Positions 48,921-57,903 are shown, counted from the stretch's first letter. The stretch is 64,000 bases of DNA from Nocardia niwae NBRC 108934 = DSM 45340 (GCF_001613465.1 NZ_BDCK01000027.1:62001-126000), one strand, 5' to 3'. Made by a program: numbers and translations. The notes: generated by a model not told the origin, from the sequence alone.

Positions 48921-49730
48921 ATGTGTAGACACCTGGGTTACGTCGGCCCGCCGGTGCGGGTAGGCGACATGTTGACCCTCGGCTCCCATTCGCTGCGCAC
49001 CCAGGCGTGGGCGCCGCGCGACATGCGCCACGGCGGCACCATCAACGCCGACGGTTTCGGCGTCGCCTGGTGGCGCGTCGGCGAGGACGACACGGTCACC
49101 GTCAGCCGTTACCGCAACGCGGCGCCGATCTGGACCGACCCGGCCGTGGAGGAGGTGCTTCCGCAACTGGAGTCGGTCGCGGTGCTGGGGGCGGTGCGCT
49201 CGGCGACGGTCGGGATGCCCGTGGAGCGGTCCGCGTGTGCGCCGTTCACCCGCGACCGCTGGGCGTTCAGCCACAACGGCGTGGTGCCCGACTGGCGGCG
49301 CACCCTGACCGGCGTGGCAGCCGAGTTCGCCCTCATCGCTGCCGAGCTGGGCGCGGAAGATCTGTTCACCCCGGCACGGCTGCTGGAGGCGGAGTCGGCC
49401 ACCGACGCCGCCACGCTGTGGGTGCTGCTGTGCGATCTGCTGTCGACCGGCTCACCGGACGGCGAATGGTCGGCCGCTCCGGCGGCGCTGCGGCTGCTCG
49501 TCTCCGCGATCCTCGACCGGGCCCCGCAAGCACGCCTGAATCTTCTGCTCTCCGATGGCGCGCAGCTGTGGGCGACCACCTGCCACCACTCGTTGTCGGT
49601 GCTGGTCACCGACGATTTCGCGCTGATGTCCTCCGAACCCTTCGACGACGATCCCCGTTGGCAGTCGATCCCGGACCGCAGCCTGGTGAGCGCCAGGCCC
49701 GGTGCGCTGTCCGTCGACGCCCTCCTGTGA
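48921..49730 (+). CDS. egtC: EgtC, gamma-glutamyl-hercynylcysteine sulfoxide hydrolase
   Basis: A 269-residue class-II glutamine-amidotransferase (Ntn) hydrolase that removes glutamate from the EgtB product. The catalytic nucleophile must be Cys2, exposed after Met removal; this fixes the start at the ATG of MCRHLGYVG at 48921, not the ATG six bases earlier. Other motifs: HGGTINADGFGVAWW near residue 38 and FSHNGVVPDW near 115. It lies 87 bases after egtB and 16 bases before egtD, within the same transcript. Confidence 0.94.
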   Translation: MCRHLGYVGPPVRVGDMLTLGSHSLRTQAWAPRDMRHGGTINADGFGVAWWRVGEDDTVTVSRYRNAAPIWTDPAVEEVLPQLESVAVLGAVRSATVGMPVERSACAPFTRDRWAFSHNGVVPDWRRTLTGVAAEFALIAAELGAEDLFTPARLLEAESATDAATLWVLLCDLLSTGSPDGEWSAAPAALRLLVSAILDRAPQARLNLLLSDGAQLWATTCHHSLSVLVTDDFALMSSEPFDDDPRWQSIPDRSLVSARPGALSVDALL

Positions 49731-49746
49731 CCCGAAAGGCCGTGCC

Positions 49747-50718
49747 ATGACCGCAGCCACGCTGGACATCCACCTCACCGACGACGACCTCGACACGGCG
49801 CTCCGCTCCGATGCCCGCCTCGGCCTCACCGCTGACCCGAAGTGGTTGCCGCCCAAGTGGTTCTACGACGCCAGGGGAAGCGAGCTGTTCGAGCGGATCA
49901 CCGAGTTGCCCGAGTACTACCCGACCCGCACCGAGCGCGCGCTGCTCGAGCGGGTGGTCGGCGAGATCGCCGACGCCGCCCAGGCCGAGGTGCTGGTCGA
50001 ACTGGGCGCCGGATCGGCAGCCAAGACCCGCCTGCTGCTGTCCGCGCTCGGCGCGCGTGGGCCCCTGAAGAAGTATGTGCCGCAGGACGTCTCGTCCGCG
50101 GCGCTGCGGGCGGCGGCCGACCAGGTCGCGGCAGAGTTCCCTGGTCTCGCCGTGCACGGCGTGGTCAGCGATTTCACCGACACCCTGGACAACCTCCCGC
50201 GCGGTGGACGCCGGATGATCGCCTTCCTCGGCGGCACCATCGGCAACCTCGTTCCCGAGGAACGCGCCGAATTCCTCGCCCGGATCCACGACGTGCTCGA
50301 GCCGGGCGAGCAACTGCTGCTCGGGGCGGGACTGGTCACCGACCCGGCGGTGCTCGTCCCCGCCTACGACGACGCGGCGGGCGTCACCGCCGAGTTCAAT
50401 CGCAACGTCCTGCACGTGCTGAACGCGCGCCTGGGCGCCGACTTCGCGCCGGACAGGTTCCGGCACGTCGCGGTCTGGGACGCGGAGCGGGAATGGATCG
50501 AGATGCGGCTGGAGGCGGTCGAGGACATGACCGTCACGGTCGGCGGTCTCGGCCTCACCGTGCGCTTCGGCCGCGGCGATCAGATGCGCACCGAGATCTC
50601 CGCGAAGTTCCGGGTCGCGGGCCTCGACGCCGAACTCGCGGCCGCGGGCTTCGCCACCGGACGGGTGTGGACCGATCCGGACGACCGCTTCGCCCTGGTC
50701 CTCGCCGGACGACGCTGA
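49747..50718 (+). CDS. egtD: EgtD, histidine N-alpha-methyltransferase
   Basis: A 323-residue SAM-dependent methyltransferase that converts histidine to hercynine (trimethylhistidine), the first committed step of ergothioneine synthesis. Motifs: LPPKWFYDARGSELFE and the ITELPEYYPTRTE histidine-site region, VELGAGSAAKTR for SAM, YVPQDVSS, and FLGGTIGN near residue 160. Matches M. smegmatis EgtD in length. Fourth and last gene of the plus-strand set; convergent with the DUF2461 gene 18 bases away. Confidence 0.95.
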   Translation: MTAATLDIHLTDDDLDTALRSDARLGLTADPKWLPPKWFYDARGSELFERITELPEYYPTRTERALLERVVGEIADAAQAEVLVELGAGSAAKTRLLLSALGARGPLKKYVPQDVSSAALRAAADQVAAEFPGLAVHGVVSDFTDTLDNLPRGGRRMIAFLGGTIGNLVPEERAEFLARIHDVLEPGEQLLLGAGLVTDPAVLVPAYDDAAGVTAEFNRNVLHVLNARLGADFAPDRFRHVAVWDAEREWIEMRLEAVEDMTVTVGGLGLTVRFGRGDQMRTEISAKFRVAGLDAELAAAGFATGRVWTDPDDRFALVLAGRR

Positions 50719-50736
50719 CCACGCGGCGGTCGGCGG

Positions 50737-51384
50737 TCACCAGGACGGTGCGCCGCCGACCACCGCCGCGAGCCACTCGACCAGCGGCCGCATCGTCTCC
50801 CACGCGGCGCGGACTTCCTTCGCCGTCCGGGGCGTGTCCAACCAGGCGGGTGCGCCGAATTCGCGACCGCAGGTGATGGATTTGTGTCGCAGCAGGTCTA
50901 TGCGCGGGTGATCGGCGTCGTAGCCCTTGGGCCTGGTCTTCAGCTTCTCGCCGCCGATGGTGAACCCCGCGCCGGCGAGTTTCGCGAGGATCGCCGCCAG
51001 CTCTGGTCCGCGCACCTCGTCATCGATGGTGGCGCGCAGCTGTGCGAGCTGGTCGGGTGAGCCCTGGTAGAAGCCGCCGCCGACGAACAGGCCCGCGGCG
51101 TTGATCTGCACGTACCAGCCCACTCCCGCTCCGGCGCGCACCACCGCGCCCTGCGCGGTCTTGTACGGCGACTTGTCCTTGGCGAACCGCACGTCCCGGT
51201 AGGGCCGGAAGATCTTGGCCGTCCCGAAGTCCGGCTCCAACTCGGTCACCAGCGACTTCATCGGTGCGAGCACCGATTCGTCGTAGATCTTCTTGTGCGC
51301 GGTCCAGAACGCCTTGGAGTTGTCGGCCTCCAGATCTTCGTAGAAGTCCAGCCCGGCCAGCGGGAAGCCCGCGAATCCGGTCAT
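50737..51384 (-). CDS. DUF2461 family protein
   Basis: A 215-residue cytoplasmic protein of the TIGR02453/DUF2461 family. Diagnostic features: the DFYEDLEADNSKAFWTAHKKIY opening, then IFRPYRDVRFAKDKSPYKTAQ near residue 60, and GFYQGSPDQLAQLRATID near 105. The family is common in bacteria and fungi, but its activity is not known. The ATG start is followed by the conserved FAGFPLAGLDF. It is probably transcribed from its own promoter in the short gap before the DUF4190-like gene. Confidence 0.82.
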   Translation of the reverse strand: MTGFAGFPLAGLDFYEDLEADNSKAFWTAHKKIYDESVLAPMKSLVTELEPDFGTAKIFRPYRDVRFAKDKSPYKTAQGAVVRAGAGVGWYVQINAAGLFVGGGFYQGSPDQLAQLRATIDDEVRGPELAAILAKLAGAGFTIGGEKLKTRPKGYDADHPRIDLLRHKSITCGREFGAPAWLDTPRTAKEVRAAWETMRPLVEWLAAVVGGAPSW

Positions 51385-51434
51385 GCTCGCGCACCCGCCG
51401 CGCTGGTGTCACCGAAAAGACGCATACCGAAAAT

Positions 51435-52286
51435 CTACGTGGTGAAGTCTCCGCCGAACACGGCGAATCCCACGATCAAGCCGATCACCATACCGACGGC
51501 AGCCGCGATCGCTGCCCATTTGCCGAGCGATTCACCCTTGTTGTGTCCGATGATGCCGAGGATTATCCCGGCCGGGCCGAACAAGATCGGGCAGAACAGC
51601 ACGGCGGTGACCGCGCAGACGAACCCGATGATCGAGTACACCTGGCTGCCCGGCTGCTTCGGCGGGATGCCGTACGGCTCGTACCCTTGCTGCGGATAGG
51701 AGGGGTAGCCGTACTGTGGCTGCTGCTGTCCGGACCCCGGGTAGCCGTACATGCCGCCTGTCGGATACTGGGATTGCCCGCCCGGTGGATACGGCTGCTG
51801 AGCGTCGGCGGGTTGCCCCGGAGGGTAGGGCGGCTGCCCGCCCGACCCGTACTGCGCATGCTCGTCGGGCGTGAACCGGTGCGTCGGGTCATCGCTGGGG
51901 GGTTGGGGCGCGGAACCCGACAGCGGGGAACCCGGCGCCGCGGGTTCGGCGCCCCAGGACTGCTGATCGCCTCCGCCGTTGGCGCCCCAAGGGCGGGGCT
52001 CGGCGGGCTGCCCGCTGGGCTCGGCGCCCCACTGGCCGCCCATCGGTTCCGCGGGCGGCGCGCCGCTCGACTGCCACCATTGGTCCGCCCGCCCCGGTTC
52101 GCCTTCTGGCGGCCGCGCGGCGGCGGGATCGTGCCCGGTGGGTTGTCCGCCCGGTGTCTGGGCCGGAGCGGCGCCGGTCAGCGGCGGGGCGGGCTCGTCA
52201 CCGGGGGTCTCCCCGGCCTGCTTCGACGGTGCCGGTGGCTCCGACGGCCGTTGCTCATCGTGGTCCGGCTCGTTCGGCGTGCTCAT
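51435..52286 (-). CDS. DUF4190-like membrane protein with long Pro/Gln/Gly N-terminus
   Basis: A 283-residue protein. Residues 1-195 are disordered: acidic and Pro-rich first, then repeated Gly-Gln-Pro-Tyr text (PPYPPGQPADAQQPYPPGG, QQPQYGYPSYPQQG). The C-terminal 75 residues hold two membrane segments (about 212-242 and 255-280) separated by GIIGHNKGESLGKWA, the DUF4190 pattern. The ATG has GAGGAGGG six bases upstream. Proteins of this shape are frequent in actinobacteria and are thought to sit at the membrane with the repeat tail inside or outside; their role is unknown. Confidence 0.75.
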   Translation of the reverse strand: MSTPNEPDHDEQRPSEPPAPSKQAGETPGDEPAPPLTGAAPAQTPGGQPTGHDPAAARPPEGEPGRADQWWQSSGAPPAEPMGGQWGAEPSGQPAEPRPWGANGGGDQQSWGAEPAAPGSPLSGSAPQPPSDDPTHRFTPDEHAQYGSGGQPPYPPGQPADAQQPYPPGGQSQYPTGGMYGYPGSGQQQPQYGYPSYPQQGYEPYGIPPKQPGSQVYSIIGFVCAVTAVLFCPILFGPAGIILGIIGHNKGESLGKWAAIAAAVGMVIGLIVGFAVFGGDFTT

Positions 52287-52379
52287 CGCACCCTCCTCAT
52301 TCGTCCCGGTCACGCAACCATGCCTACCACGGCGGACGCTTCGTGATAGCAGATTGCTATCTCGTGGCGCGTCGGGTCT

Positions 52380-52640
52380 CTAGAGGTCCTCGTCGTCGAC
52401 GATCTCGATGGCGGCCACTTCGGCGGACCGGTTGTCGTCCTGCTCGTCCTCGATGCGGCCGTCGCGCGAAGTCCACTCCTGATCCAGCTCCTCGCCGATG
52501 CCGAGTCTGCCGTCGTCCTCGTCCTCGTGGTAGCGAATGCGCAGGTCGTCGGGCGGATCCTCGATGTTGCGCTGATACTCGCGGATCTCGTCCTCTTGGT
52601 CGTCGTCCCCCATCTCGGTCTCCAACGGGTCACGGTCCAT
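52380..52640 (-). CDS. Small very acidic protein
   Basis: An 86-residue protein, about 40 percent Asp and Glu, with few hydrophobic residues, so probably disordered. It starts at the ATG at 52640 (MDRDPLETEMGDDD); codons upstream in the frame are Arg-rich and unlikely to be coding. I do not recognise the family. It could be a chaperone-like or histone-mimic acidic peptide, but nothing supports a specific role. It is 94 bases upstream of the DUF4190-like gene on the same strand. Confidence 0.5.
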   Translation of the reverse strand: MDRDPLETEMGDDDQEDEIREYQRNIEDPPDDLRIRYHEDEDDGRLGIGEELDQEWTSRDGRIEDEQDDNRSAEVAAIEIVDDEDL

Positions 52641-52865
52641 ACGCCCAGTATCCCCGCAGAACGTCAGGACTAACGGGAGCACACGAACAACTCGGCCTGT
52701 TCGACGCGACAGCCGTTCGGCCACGGCCGACGTACCGGCCGACTTCGAACGACCAATGGGAGACCCACCGGGTACGCCCCCGGCAACCCGGGCGGCATTC
52801 GACGCCGAATCGAACACGAATCCGGCGTCAGCTGACCGGTGCGGCCTGAATACTCGGAGCGCCGG

Positions 52866-53846
52866 TCAGGCGTTGCCGTTGAAAAGACCGGTGACCGAGC
52901 CGTTCTCGAAGACCTCGCGGATGGTACGCGCCAGCAGCGGCGCGATGGACAACACGGTGAGCTGCGGGAACTTCTTCTCCTCCGCCAGCGGCAGGGTGTT
53001 GGTCACCACGACCTCCTTGGCGCCACAATTGGCGAGGCGCTCGGCGGCGGGCGGGCTCAGGACGCCATGGGTCGCGGCGATGACCACGTCGCCCGCGCCT
53101 GCCGCCTCGAGCACCTTGACCGCGCCCGCGATGGTGCCACCGGTGTCGATCATGTCGTCGATCAGGATGCAGGTGCGGCCCTCGACCTCACCGACCACGC
53201 GGTTGGACTTCACCTGGTTGGGCACCAAGGGGTCGCGGGTCTTGTGGATGAACGCCAGCGGCGAGCCGCCCAGCGAGTCGGCCCACTTCTCGGCGACGCG
53301 CACGCGACCCGAGTCCGGGGACACGACGGTGATGTGCTCGAGGCTGTAGTTGGTGCGGATGTATTCCGCCAGCTGCACCTGGGCGTGCATGTGGTCGACG
53401 GGCCCGTCGAAGAAGCCCTGGATCTGGTCGGTGTGCAGGTCGACGGTGATGATCCGGTCCGCGCCCGCGGTCTTCAGCAGATCAGCGACCAGGCGGGCGG
53501 AGATGGGCTCGCGGCCGCGGTGCTTCTTGTCCTGGCGGGCGTAAGGGTAGAAGGGCAGCACCGCGGTGATCCGCTTGGCCGAGCCGCGCTTGAGCGCGTC
53601 GATCATGATGAGCTGCTCCATCAGCCACTGGTTCAGCGGCGCCGGGAAGCTCTGCAGGACGAAGGCGTCGGAACCGCGGACCGACTCCTCGAATCGCACG
53701 AAGATCTCGCCGTTGGCGAAGTCCCGCGCGACCTGCGGGGTGACGTGGACGTCGAGTTCCTTGGCGACCTGCTCGGCCAGCTCAGGATGGGCGCGTCCCG
53801 AGAAGAGCATCAGGTTCTTCTGGTTGTCGATCCATGACGCGGTCAC
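52866..53846 (-). CDS. prs: Ribose-phosphate pyrophosphokinase
   Basis: A 326-residue class I PRPP synthetase that makes phosphoribosyl pyrophosphate for purine, pyrimidine, His, Trp and decaprenyl-phosphoarabinose synthesis. Motifs: the ATP flexible region YPYARQDKKHRGREPISA near residue 100, DLHTDQIQGFF near 135, and the PRPP loop ILIDDMIDTGGTI near 225. Matches Rv1017c (PrsA). The GTG start overlaps the glmU stop (GTGA), so the two are coupled. Confidence 0.96.
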   Translation of the reverse strand: MTASWIDNQKNLMLFSGRAHPELAEQVAKELDVHVTPQVARDFANGEIFVRFEESVRGSDAFVLQSFPAPLNQWLMEQLIMIDALKRGSAKRITAVLPFYPYARQDKKHRGREPISARLVADLLKTAGADRIITVDLHTDQIQGFFDGPVDHMHAQVQLAEYIRTNYSLEHITVVSPDSGRVRVAEKWADSLGGSPLAFIHKTRDPLVPNQVKSNRVVGEVEGRTCILIDDMIDTGGTIAGAVKVLEAAGAGDVVIAATHGVLSPPAAERLANCGAKEVVVTNTLPLAEEKKFPQLTVLSIAPLLARTIREVFENGSVTGLFNGNA

Positions 53847-55333
53847 TGCTGTTTGCCATCCTTTTGCTCTATTGCCTGACCCGAGATCTCCTTGGCCGCG
53901 ACGGCTTCCGCCGCCGCGCGCGCCGCGTCCGTCCCTGGACGGTGTCGCTGCACCCAGCCCTCGATGTTCTTCTGCGGTCCACCGGACACCGCGAGAGCTC
54001 CGGGCGGAACGTTTCTGCGCAGTACAGTACCCGCCGCCGTATAGGCTCCGTCACCCACCGTCACGGGCGCGACGAACATGGTGTCGCTGCCGGTGCGCAC
54101 GTGCGATCCGACGACGGTGTGGTGCTTGGTCACGCCGTCGTAGTTGACGAAGACGCTGGACGCACCGATGTTGCTGTGCTCGCCGATGGTGGCGTCGCCG
54201 ACGTAGGTGAGGTGCGGGACCTTCGAATGCGCGCCGATCGAGGCGTTCTTGGTCTCGACGAAAGCGCCGAGCTTGCCCGCGTCGCCGACGATGGTGCCGG
54301 GACGCAAATAGGCGAACGGGCCGATGGTGGCCTGCGGGCCGATGGTGGCGCCCTCGCCGTGGGTTCGGACCACCTTCGCCCCTTCACCGACGACCACGTC
54401 GGTGAGCGTGCTGTCCGGGCCCACCTCGGCGTCCTCACCGACAACCGTGTTGCCGAGCAGTTGCACACCGGGGCGCAGCACCGCGTCCCTCCCGATGCGC
54501 ACACTGGCGTCCACCCAGGTCGAGGCGGGATCCATGATCGTGACGCCCGCCCGCATGTGGCGTTCCAGGATGTAGCGGTTGAGCCTGCCCGCCGCCGAGG
54601 CCAGCTGCACCCGGTCATTGACGCCGGTGACCTTGGCCGCGTCGACCAGCCGGGCGCCGTGCACCGGGTGACCGGCCTCGCGGGCCAGGCGCAGCACGTC
54701 GGTCAGGTACAGCTCGTGCTGGGCATTGGCGGTGGACAGCCGGCTGATCATGGTGCGCAGGATCGCGGCGTCGAACGCGTAGACGCCGGAGTTCACCTCG
54801 GTGATCGCGCTCTGCTCCGGCGTGGCGTCGGCGTGCTCGACGATCTCGGCCAGCTGACCGTCCGCGTCGCGCACGATGCGGCCGTAGCCGTTCGGGTCCT
54901 CCGGGACGAAGGTGAGCACGGTGACCGCCGGGCGTTCGGCGTAGCTGCGGTGCTCGTCCAGCAGCGCGGACAGGGTGTGCCCGTCCAGCAGCGGCACGTC
55001 GGCGGAGGTGACCAGCACATCGCCGGTGAATCCGACCGGCAGGGCGGCCAGCGCGCACTGCACCGCGTGCCCGGTGCCGAGCTGCTGTTCCTGGATCGCC
55101 GGGGTGATCTCCCGGCCCAGATCGCCGGCCACCGCGGCCACCGCCGCGCCGACCTGCTCGCGATCGTGCCCCACCACGGTGATGAGATACGCGGGGTCGA
55201 TCTCGTTCGCCGCATGCAGCGCGTGCGCGAGCATGCTCCGACCGGCCAGCGAATGCAGTACCTTGGGGGTCTTCGACCGCATTCGTGTCCCGGCACCGGC
55301 TGCGAGAACGACGACGGCGGTCTGCTGTGGCAT
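53843..55333 (-). CDS. glmU: GlmU, UDP-GlcNAc pyrophosphorylase/acetyltransferase
   Basis: A 496-residue bifunctional enzyme making UDP-N-acetylglucosamine for peptidoglycan. The N-terminal uridyltransferase domain has LAAGAGTRMRSKTPKVLH at the start and ADVPLLDGHTL near residue 112. The C-terminal left-handed beta helix (about 265-470) has the hexapeptide repeats and the acetyl-CoA end. An Ala/Glu/Lys tail of about 20 residues closes the protein, as in mycobacteria. Matches Rv1018c. It is upstream of prs in one transcript. A tRNA-Gln gene lies 91 bases before its start on the same strand. Confidence 0.96.
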   Translation of the reverse strand: MPQQTAVVVLAAGAGTRMRSKTPKVLHSLAGRSMLAHALHAANEIDPAYLITVVGHDREQVGAAVAAVAGDLGREITPAIQEQQLGTGHAVQCALAALPVGFTGDVLVTSADVPLLDGHTLSALLDEHRSYAERPAVTVLTFVPEDPNGYGRIVRDADGQLAEIVEHADATPEQSAITEVNSGVYAFDAAILRTMISRLSTANAQHELYLTDVLRLAREAGHPVHGARLVDAAKVTGVNDRVQLASAAGRLNRYILERHMRAGVTIMDPASTWVDASVRIGRDAVLRPGVQLLGNTVVGEDAEVGPDSTLTDVVVGEGAKVVRTHGEGATIGPQATIGPFAYLRPGTIVGDAGKLGAFVETKNASIGAHSKVPHLTYVGDATIGEHSNIGASSVFVNYDGVTKHHTVVGSHVRTGSDTMFVAPVTVGDGAYTAAGTVLRRNVPPGALAVSGGPQKNIEGWVQRHRPGTDAARAAAEAVAAKEISGQAIEQKDGKQQ

Positions 55334-55424
55334 GAATCTCCCTCGGCTGCCTGTCCTCGTGCGGGGCTGTCGTCGTGCTTGGTCAGCGATATGCGGGCCA
55401 ACGATAAGTCATCGTGCTCTCGAG

Positions 55425-55495
55425 CTCCGCCGCCAGGACTCGAACCTGAACTCTCTGAACCAAAATCAGATGTGCTGCCATTACACCACGGCGGA
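55425..55495 (-). tRNA. tRNA-Gln (anticodon TTG)
   Basis: A 71-base tRNA on the minus strand. TCCGCCG at 55495-55489 pairs with CGGCGGA at 55432-55426, and G73 follows. The anticodon stem TCTGA/TCAGA encloses the loop TTTTGGT, giving anticodon TTG at 55463-55461. The T-arm contains GGTTCGAGTCC. The 3' CCA is not encoded. The position before glmU matches mycobacteria. Confidence 0.96.
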
Positions 55496-55979
55496 TTGCC
55501 ACACCGGCGGTTGGCGAAACCCCCGCCGCTGTGCCATGGCACGGGATGAATCCTCGCACACTCGCCCGCCTCCCCGCGAATTCTTCCGCCCGCCGCATCT
55601 GGTATTCGCGCCGGACCAGCGAGGAACACGCGCTCATGCCCTCGGGGCGGCCCGCGCTCATGGGTTGTGCCTCTTCCGCGGGGTCGGTTGCCTCGTCGAC
55701 GGCGATGCGACCATGTGTTCGAGCCGGGTCCCCGGACCCGGTCATCCCTCGCGGGAGAACGCCGGGCCGGTCGGGCGCACCGCCGACCGGTCTGGGACAG
55801 TGGTATCCGAATGTCGGTGTCGCGCGTCGGAGCCCCGTCGCGACGGCTGACTCGGCACGCACGCGGGCAACTCGCCGGACTCGCCCGCAGACGCGCCCCC
55901 GGCATGCGATCGTCGGCTCGGAGGGAACCGTCGAGGCACGCACGACCGGCAACAACGCGGAGAGGGCGGAGGAGCAGGG
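55496..55979. other. Intergenic stretch, tRNA-Gln to TetR
   Basis: I see no credible gene in 484 bases. Long open frames exist on both strands, but their composition is Arg/Ser/Pro-rich and frame-shadow-like. The region must carry the tRNA promoter on the minus strand and that of the TetR gene on the plus strand. Confidence 0.4.
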
Positions 55980-56633
55980 GTGTCTTCGGGTGAGTCGCAT
56001 CGAGTGTCCCGGCCACGGATGACCGGCACCCAGCGGCGTCAGCAACTGATCGAGATCGGGCGCGCGCTGTTCGCCGAACGCGGCTACGACGCGACCTCGA
56101 TCGAGGAGATCGCGCAACGCGCCCAGGTCTCCAAACCCGTGGTGTACGAACACTTCGGCGGGAAGGAGGGGCTGTACGCGGTGGTCGTCGACCGGGAGAT
56201 GTCGATGCTGCTGGACATGATCACCTCCTCGCTCACCCGTAACCGGTCGCGGATCCGGCTCGAACAGGTCGCGCTGGCGCTGCTGACCTACATCGAAGAA
56301 CGAACCGACGGGTTTCGAATTCTGGTGCGCGATCAGCCCGCCGCGGCCGCGGAAGGCCGGTACTCCAGTTTGCTCAACGAAGCGACCAATCAGGTGGCGC
56401 ATATCCTGGCCGGAGATTTCGAGCGGCGCGGGTTCGACACGAGTCTTTCCACCCTGTACGCGCAGGCGCTCGTCGGGCAGGTCGCCACCGCCGCCACCTG
56501 GTGGTTGGACGAGCGCAAACCGTCGAAAGAGGTTGTGGCGGCCCACTTGGTGAACCTGTGCTGGAACGGGCTCAGTCATCTGGAAGCCGAACCACAGTTG
56601 AGTTCGGAATGGCGCGCGGGCGCCGGTGAGTGA
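55980..56633 (+). CDS. TetR-family regulator (Rv1019-like)
   Basis: A 217-residue TetR protein placed between glmU and mfd exactly as Rv1019 in M. tuberculosis. Helix-turn-helix at about residues 35-70 (RAQVSKPVVYEHFGGKEGLY). The start is a GTG at 55980, with GGAGGAG five bases upstream; an ATG at residue 14 is a weaker choice. The conserved position suggests a link to mfd or glmU expression, but a second TetR gene now separates it from mfd. Ligand unknown. Confidence 0.88.
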   Translation: MSSGESHRVSRPRMTGTQRRQQLIEIGRALFAERGYDATSIEEIAQRAQVSKPVVYEHFGGKEGLYAVVVDREMSMLLDMITSSLTRNRSRIRLEQVALALLTYIEERTDGFRILVRDQPAAAAEGRYSSLLNEATNQVAHILAGDFERRGFDTSLSTLYAQALVGQVATAATWWLDERKPSKEVVAAHLVNLCWNGLSHLEAEPQLSSEWRAGAGE

Positions 56634-56750
56634 CCCGGATTGTTAACCAGCAAATTGCGCGACAGGTCTTGTCGAATGCTCGAATTGGCTGCTGGGCGCG
56701 CACCTGGTGGTACGGTTCACCCATCCTTTGGGTGCTGTTCGGGCGGTAAG

Positions 56751-56801
56751 TCGGTCAACTTCGGGATGTCGGTCTACTTCAGGATGGCTGGTTTTGGGAT
56801 G
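56751..56801. repeat. Tandem 18-base repeat upstream of the GBL-receptor-like gene
   Basis: TCGGTCAACTTCGGGATG (56751-56768), TCGGTCTACTTCAGGATG (56769-56786) and the partial GCTGGTTTTGGGATG (56787-56801) follow one another without gaps. They end 13 bases before the TetR ATG. The position suggests a multi-site operator or a polymorphic promoter array. Confidence 0.65.
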
Positions 56802-56814
56802 ACAGGCGGATCTG

Positions 56815-57462
56815 ATGGCTAGGCAAGCGCGCGCGGAGATCACCCGCGACTCCGTCCTGGCAGGCGCTGCCGATGTCTTTCTGCGCTTGGGATATGCGAA
56901 TGCGAGCCTGAGCGAGATCATCGCGCAGTCCAATGTGACCAAGGGCGCCTTGTATTTTCACTTCGGCTCGAAGGAAGAACTGGCGCGCGCCGTGGTCGAC
57001 CAGGGCAACGAGCGACTGACCAGCTCGTGTCAGGGCTTCTTCGATCCCCGGGTGCCCGCGTTGGAAGCGTGCATCGGCATCACCTACGTCGTCGCCGATC
57101 TATCGATGAACGATCCGATGGTCGGCGCCATGCTGAAGCTGACCCATCAGATCGGCGACTACCGCGGCGCCCAGGGCGACAACATCGCCAAGAACTGGGG
57201 CGACACCTACCGCCTGCTGGCCGAGCGAGCCATCGCCCAGGGCGACCTCATCGCCGACCTGGACGCGGAGGTCATCGGCCTGCTGTGGCAGGAGATGGCC
57301 GCGGGCGTGCACATCATCGCCGTCGGCACCGAGTCCATCGACCAGATGGCGGTCCGGATGGAGCGCGCCTGGTATTTCCTGCTCCCGGCCATCGTGCCGC
57401 CCGAAAAGCTCTCGTACTTCAGGGAGTTCGCGGCCAGGCGGCTACGGCGATACGTGCCGTAA
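56815..57462 (+). CDS. Gamma-butyrolactone-receptor-like TetR regulator
   Basis: A 215-residue TetR protein of the ArpA/ScbR type. The N-terminus MARQARAEITRDSVLAGAA and the helix-turn-helix text NVTKGALYFHFGSKEELA are hallmarks of butyrolactone autoregulator receptors. The later ICxxMxAGVHIIAxG-like region (EMAAGVHIIAVGTE near residue 162) and the conserved Trp near 125 (KNWGDTY) also fit the family's ligand pocket. Such proteins bind gamma-butyrolactone or related hormones and control secondary metabolism. No AfsA-type synthase or biosynthetic cluster is in this window. A tandem repeat lies directly upstream. Confidence 0.82.
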   Translation: MARQARAEITRDSVLAGAADVFLRLGYANASLSEIIAQSNVTKGALYFHFGSKEELARAVVDQGNERLTSSCQGFFDPRVPALEACIGITYVVADLSMNDPMVGAMLKLTHQIGDYRGAQGDNIAKNWGDTYRLLAERAIAQGDLIADLDAEVIGLLWQEMAAGVHIIAVGTESIDQMAVRMERAWYFLLPAIVPPEKLSYFREFAARRLRRYVP

Positions 57463-57903
57463 CGTTTGGCAGCGCCTGCGGCGCCGCGAACGGCGGATGG
57501 TCGGTCTCGCTTCGCTCGAAACCGGGAGTTGCGGTGCGCTGGGCGCGTCGGTGCCGCAACTCGCTATCAAGGTGGGCGCGGGTTGGGGTGGCTTGCTCTT
57601 GTCGGTCGGAGTCTGCGGGCGGTTGGGTCTTCGCCGGGTAGGTGGTGGTCGGTCGAACGCGGGTCGGGGCGCGGGACGGTGGGTGCGGGTCGCCGGCGGC
57701 CGTGCTTCTCGGTGCGGCGCGATCCTGGTTCCGCCGCCAGCGGCCGGATGACGGTCGTGACGTGTGACGGACGCGCCCGCGGACGGGTGCTCGGGCGCTG
57801 GACCGCCGCCGCGTCACGGTGCGGGCGCTGCAAAAACGAGATGCCCGCTTAACTAGACTCGGTTGGCCGCTCGAAACGTGTCGCCTGCGCTCAGGAGTTG
57901 TCG
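57463..57903. other. Intergenic region upstream of mfd, with hairpin
   Basis: No gene is supported in 441 bases. GAGTTGCGG (57526-57534) and CCGCAACTC (57554-57562) form a nine-pair stem with a GC-rich loop, 64 bases past the TetR stop, probably a terminator. TAGACT near 57855 resembles a -10 element for mfd. A G/T-rich stretch (57570-57700) looks repetitive but has no clear unit. Confidence 0.45.

Noticed and set aside
55531..56022. A 163-codon frame upstream of the Rv1019-like TetR gene
   Set aside because: It overlaps the TetR ribosome site and start, is Arg/Ser/Pro-rich, and has no family resemblance.
56751..56801. Short direct repeats considered as a CRISPR fragment
   Set aside because: Units are contiguous with no spacers, only 2.8 copies exist, and no cas genes are present.
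57466..57852. Open frames on both strands between the receptor-like TetR gene and mfd
   Set aside because: Composition is Arg/Gly/Pro-rich in all frames, starts lack ribosome sites, and the region contains a hairpin and the likely mfd promoter.
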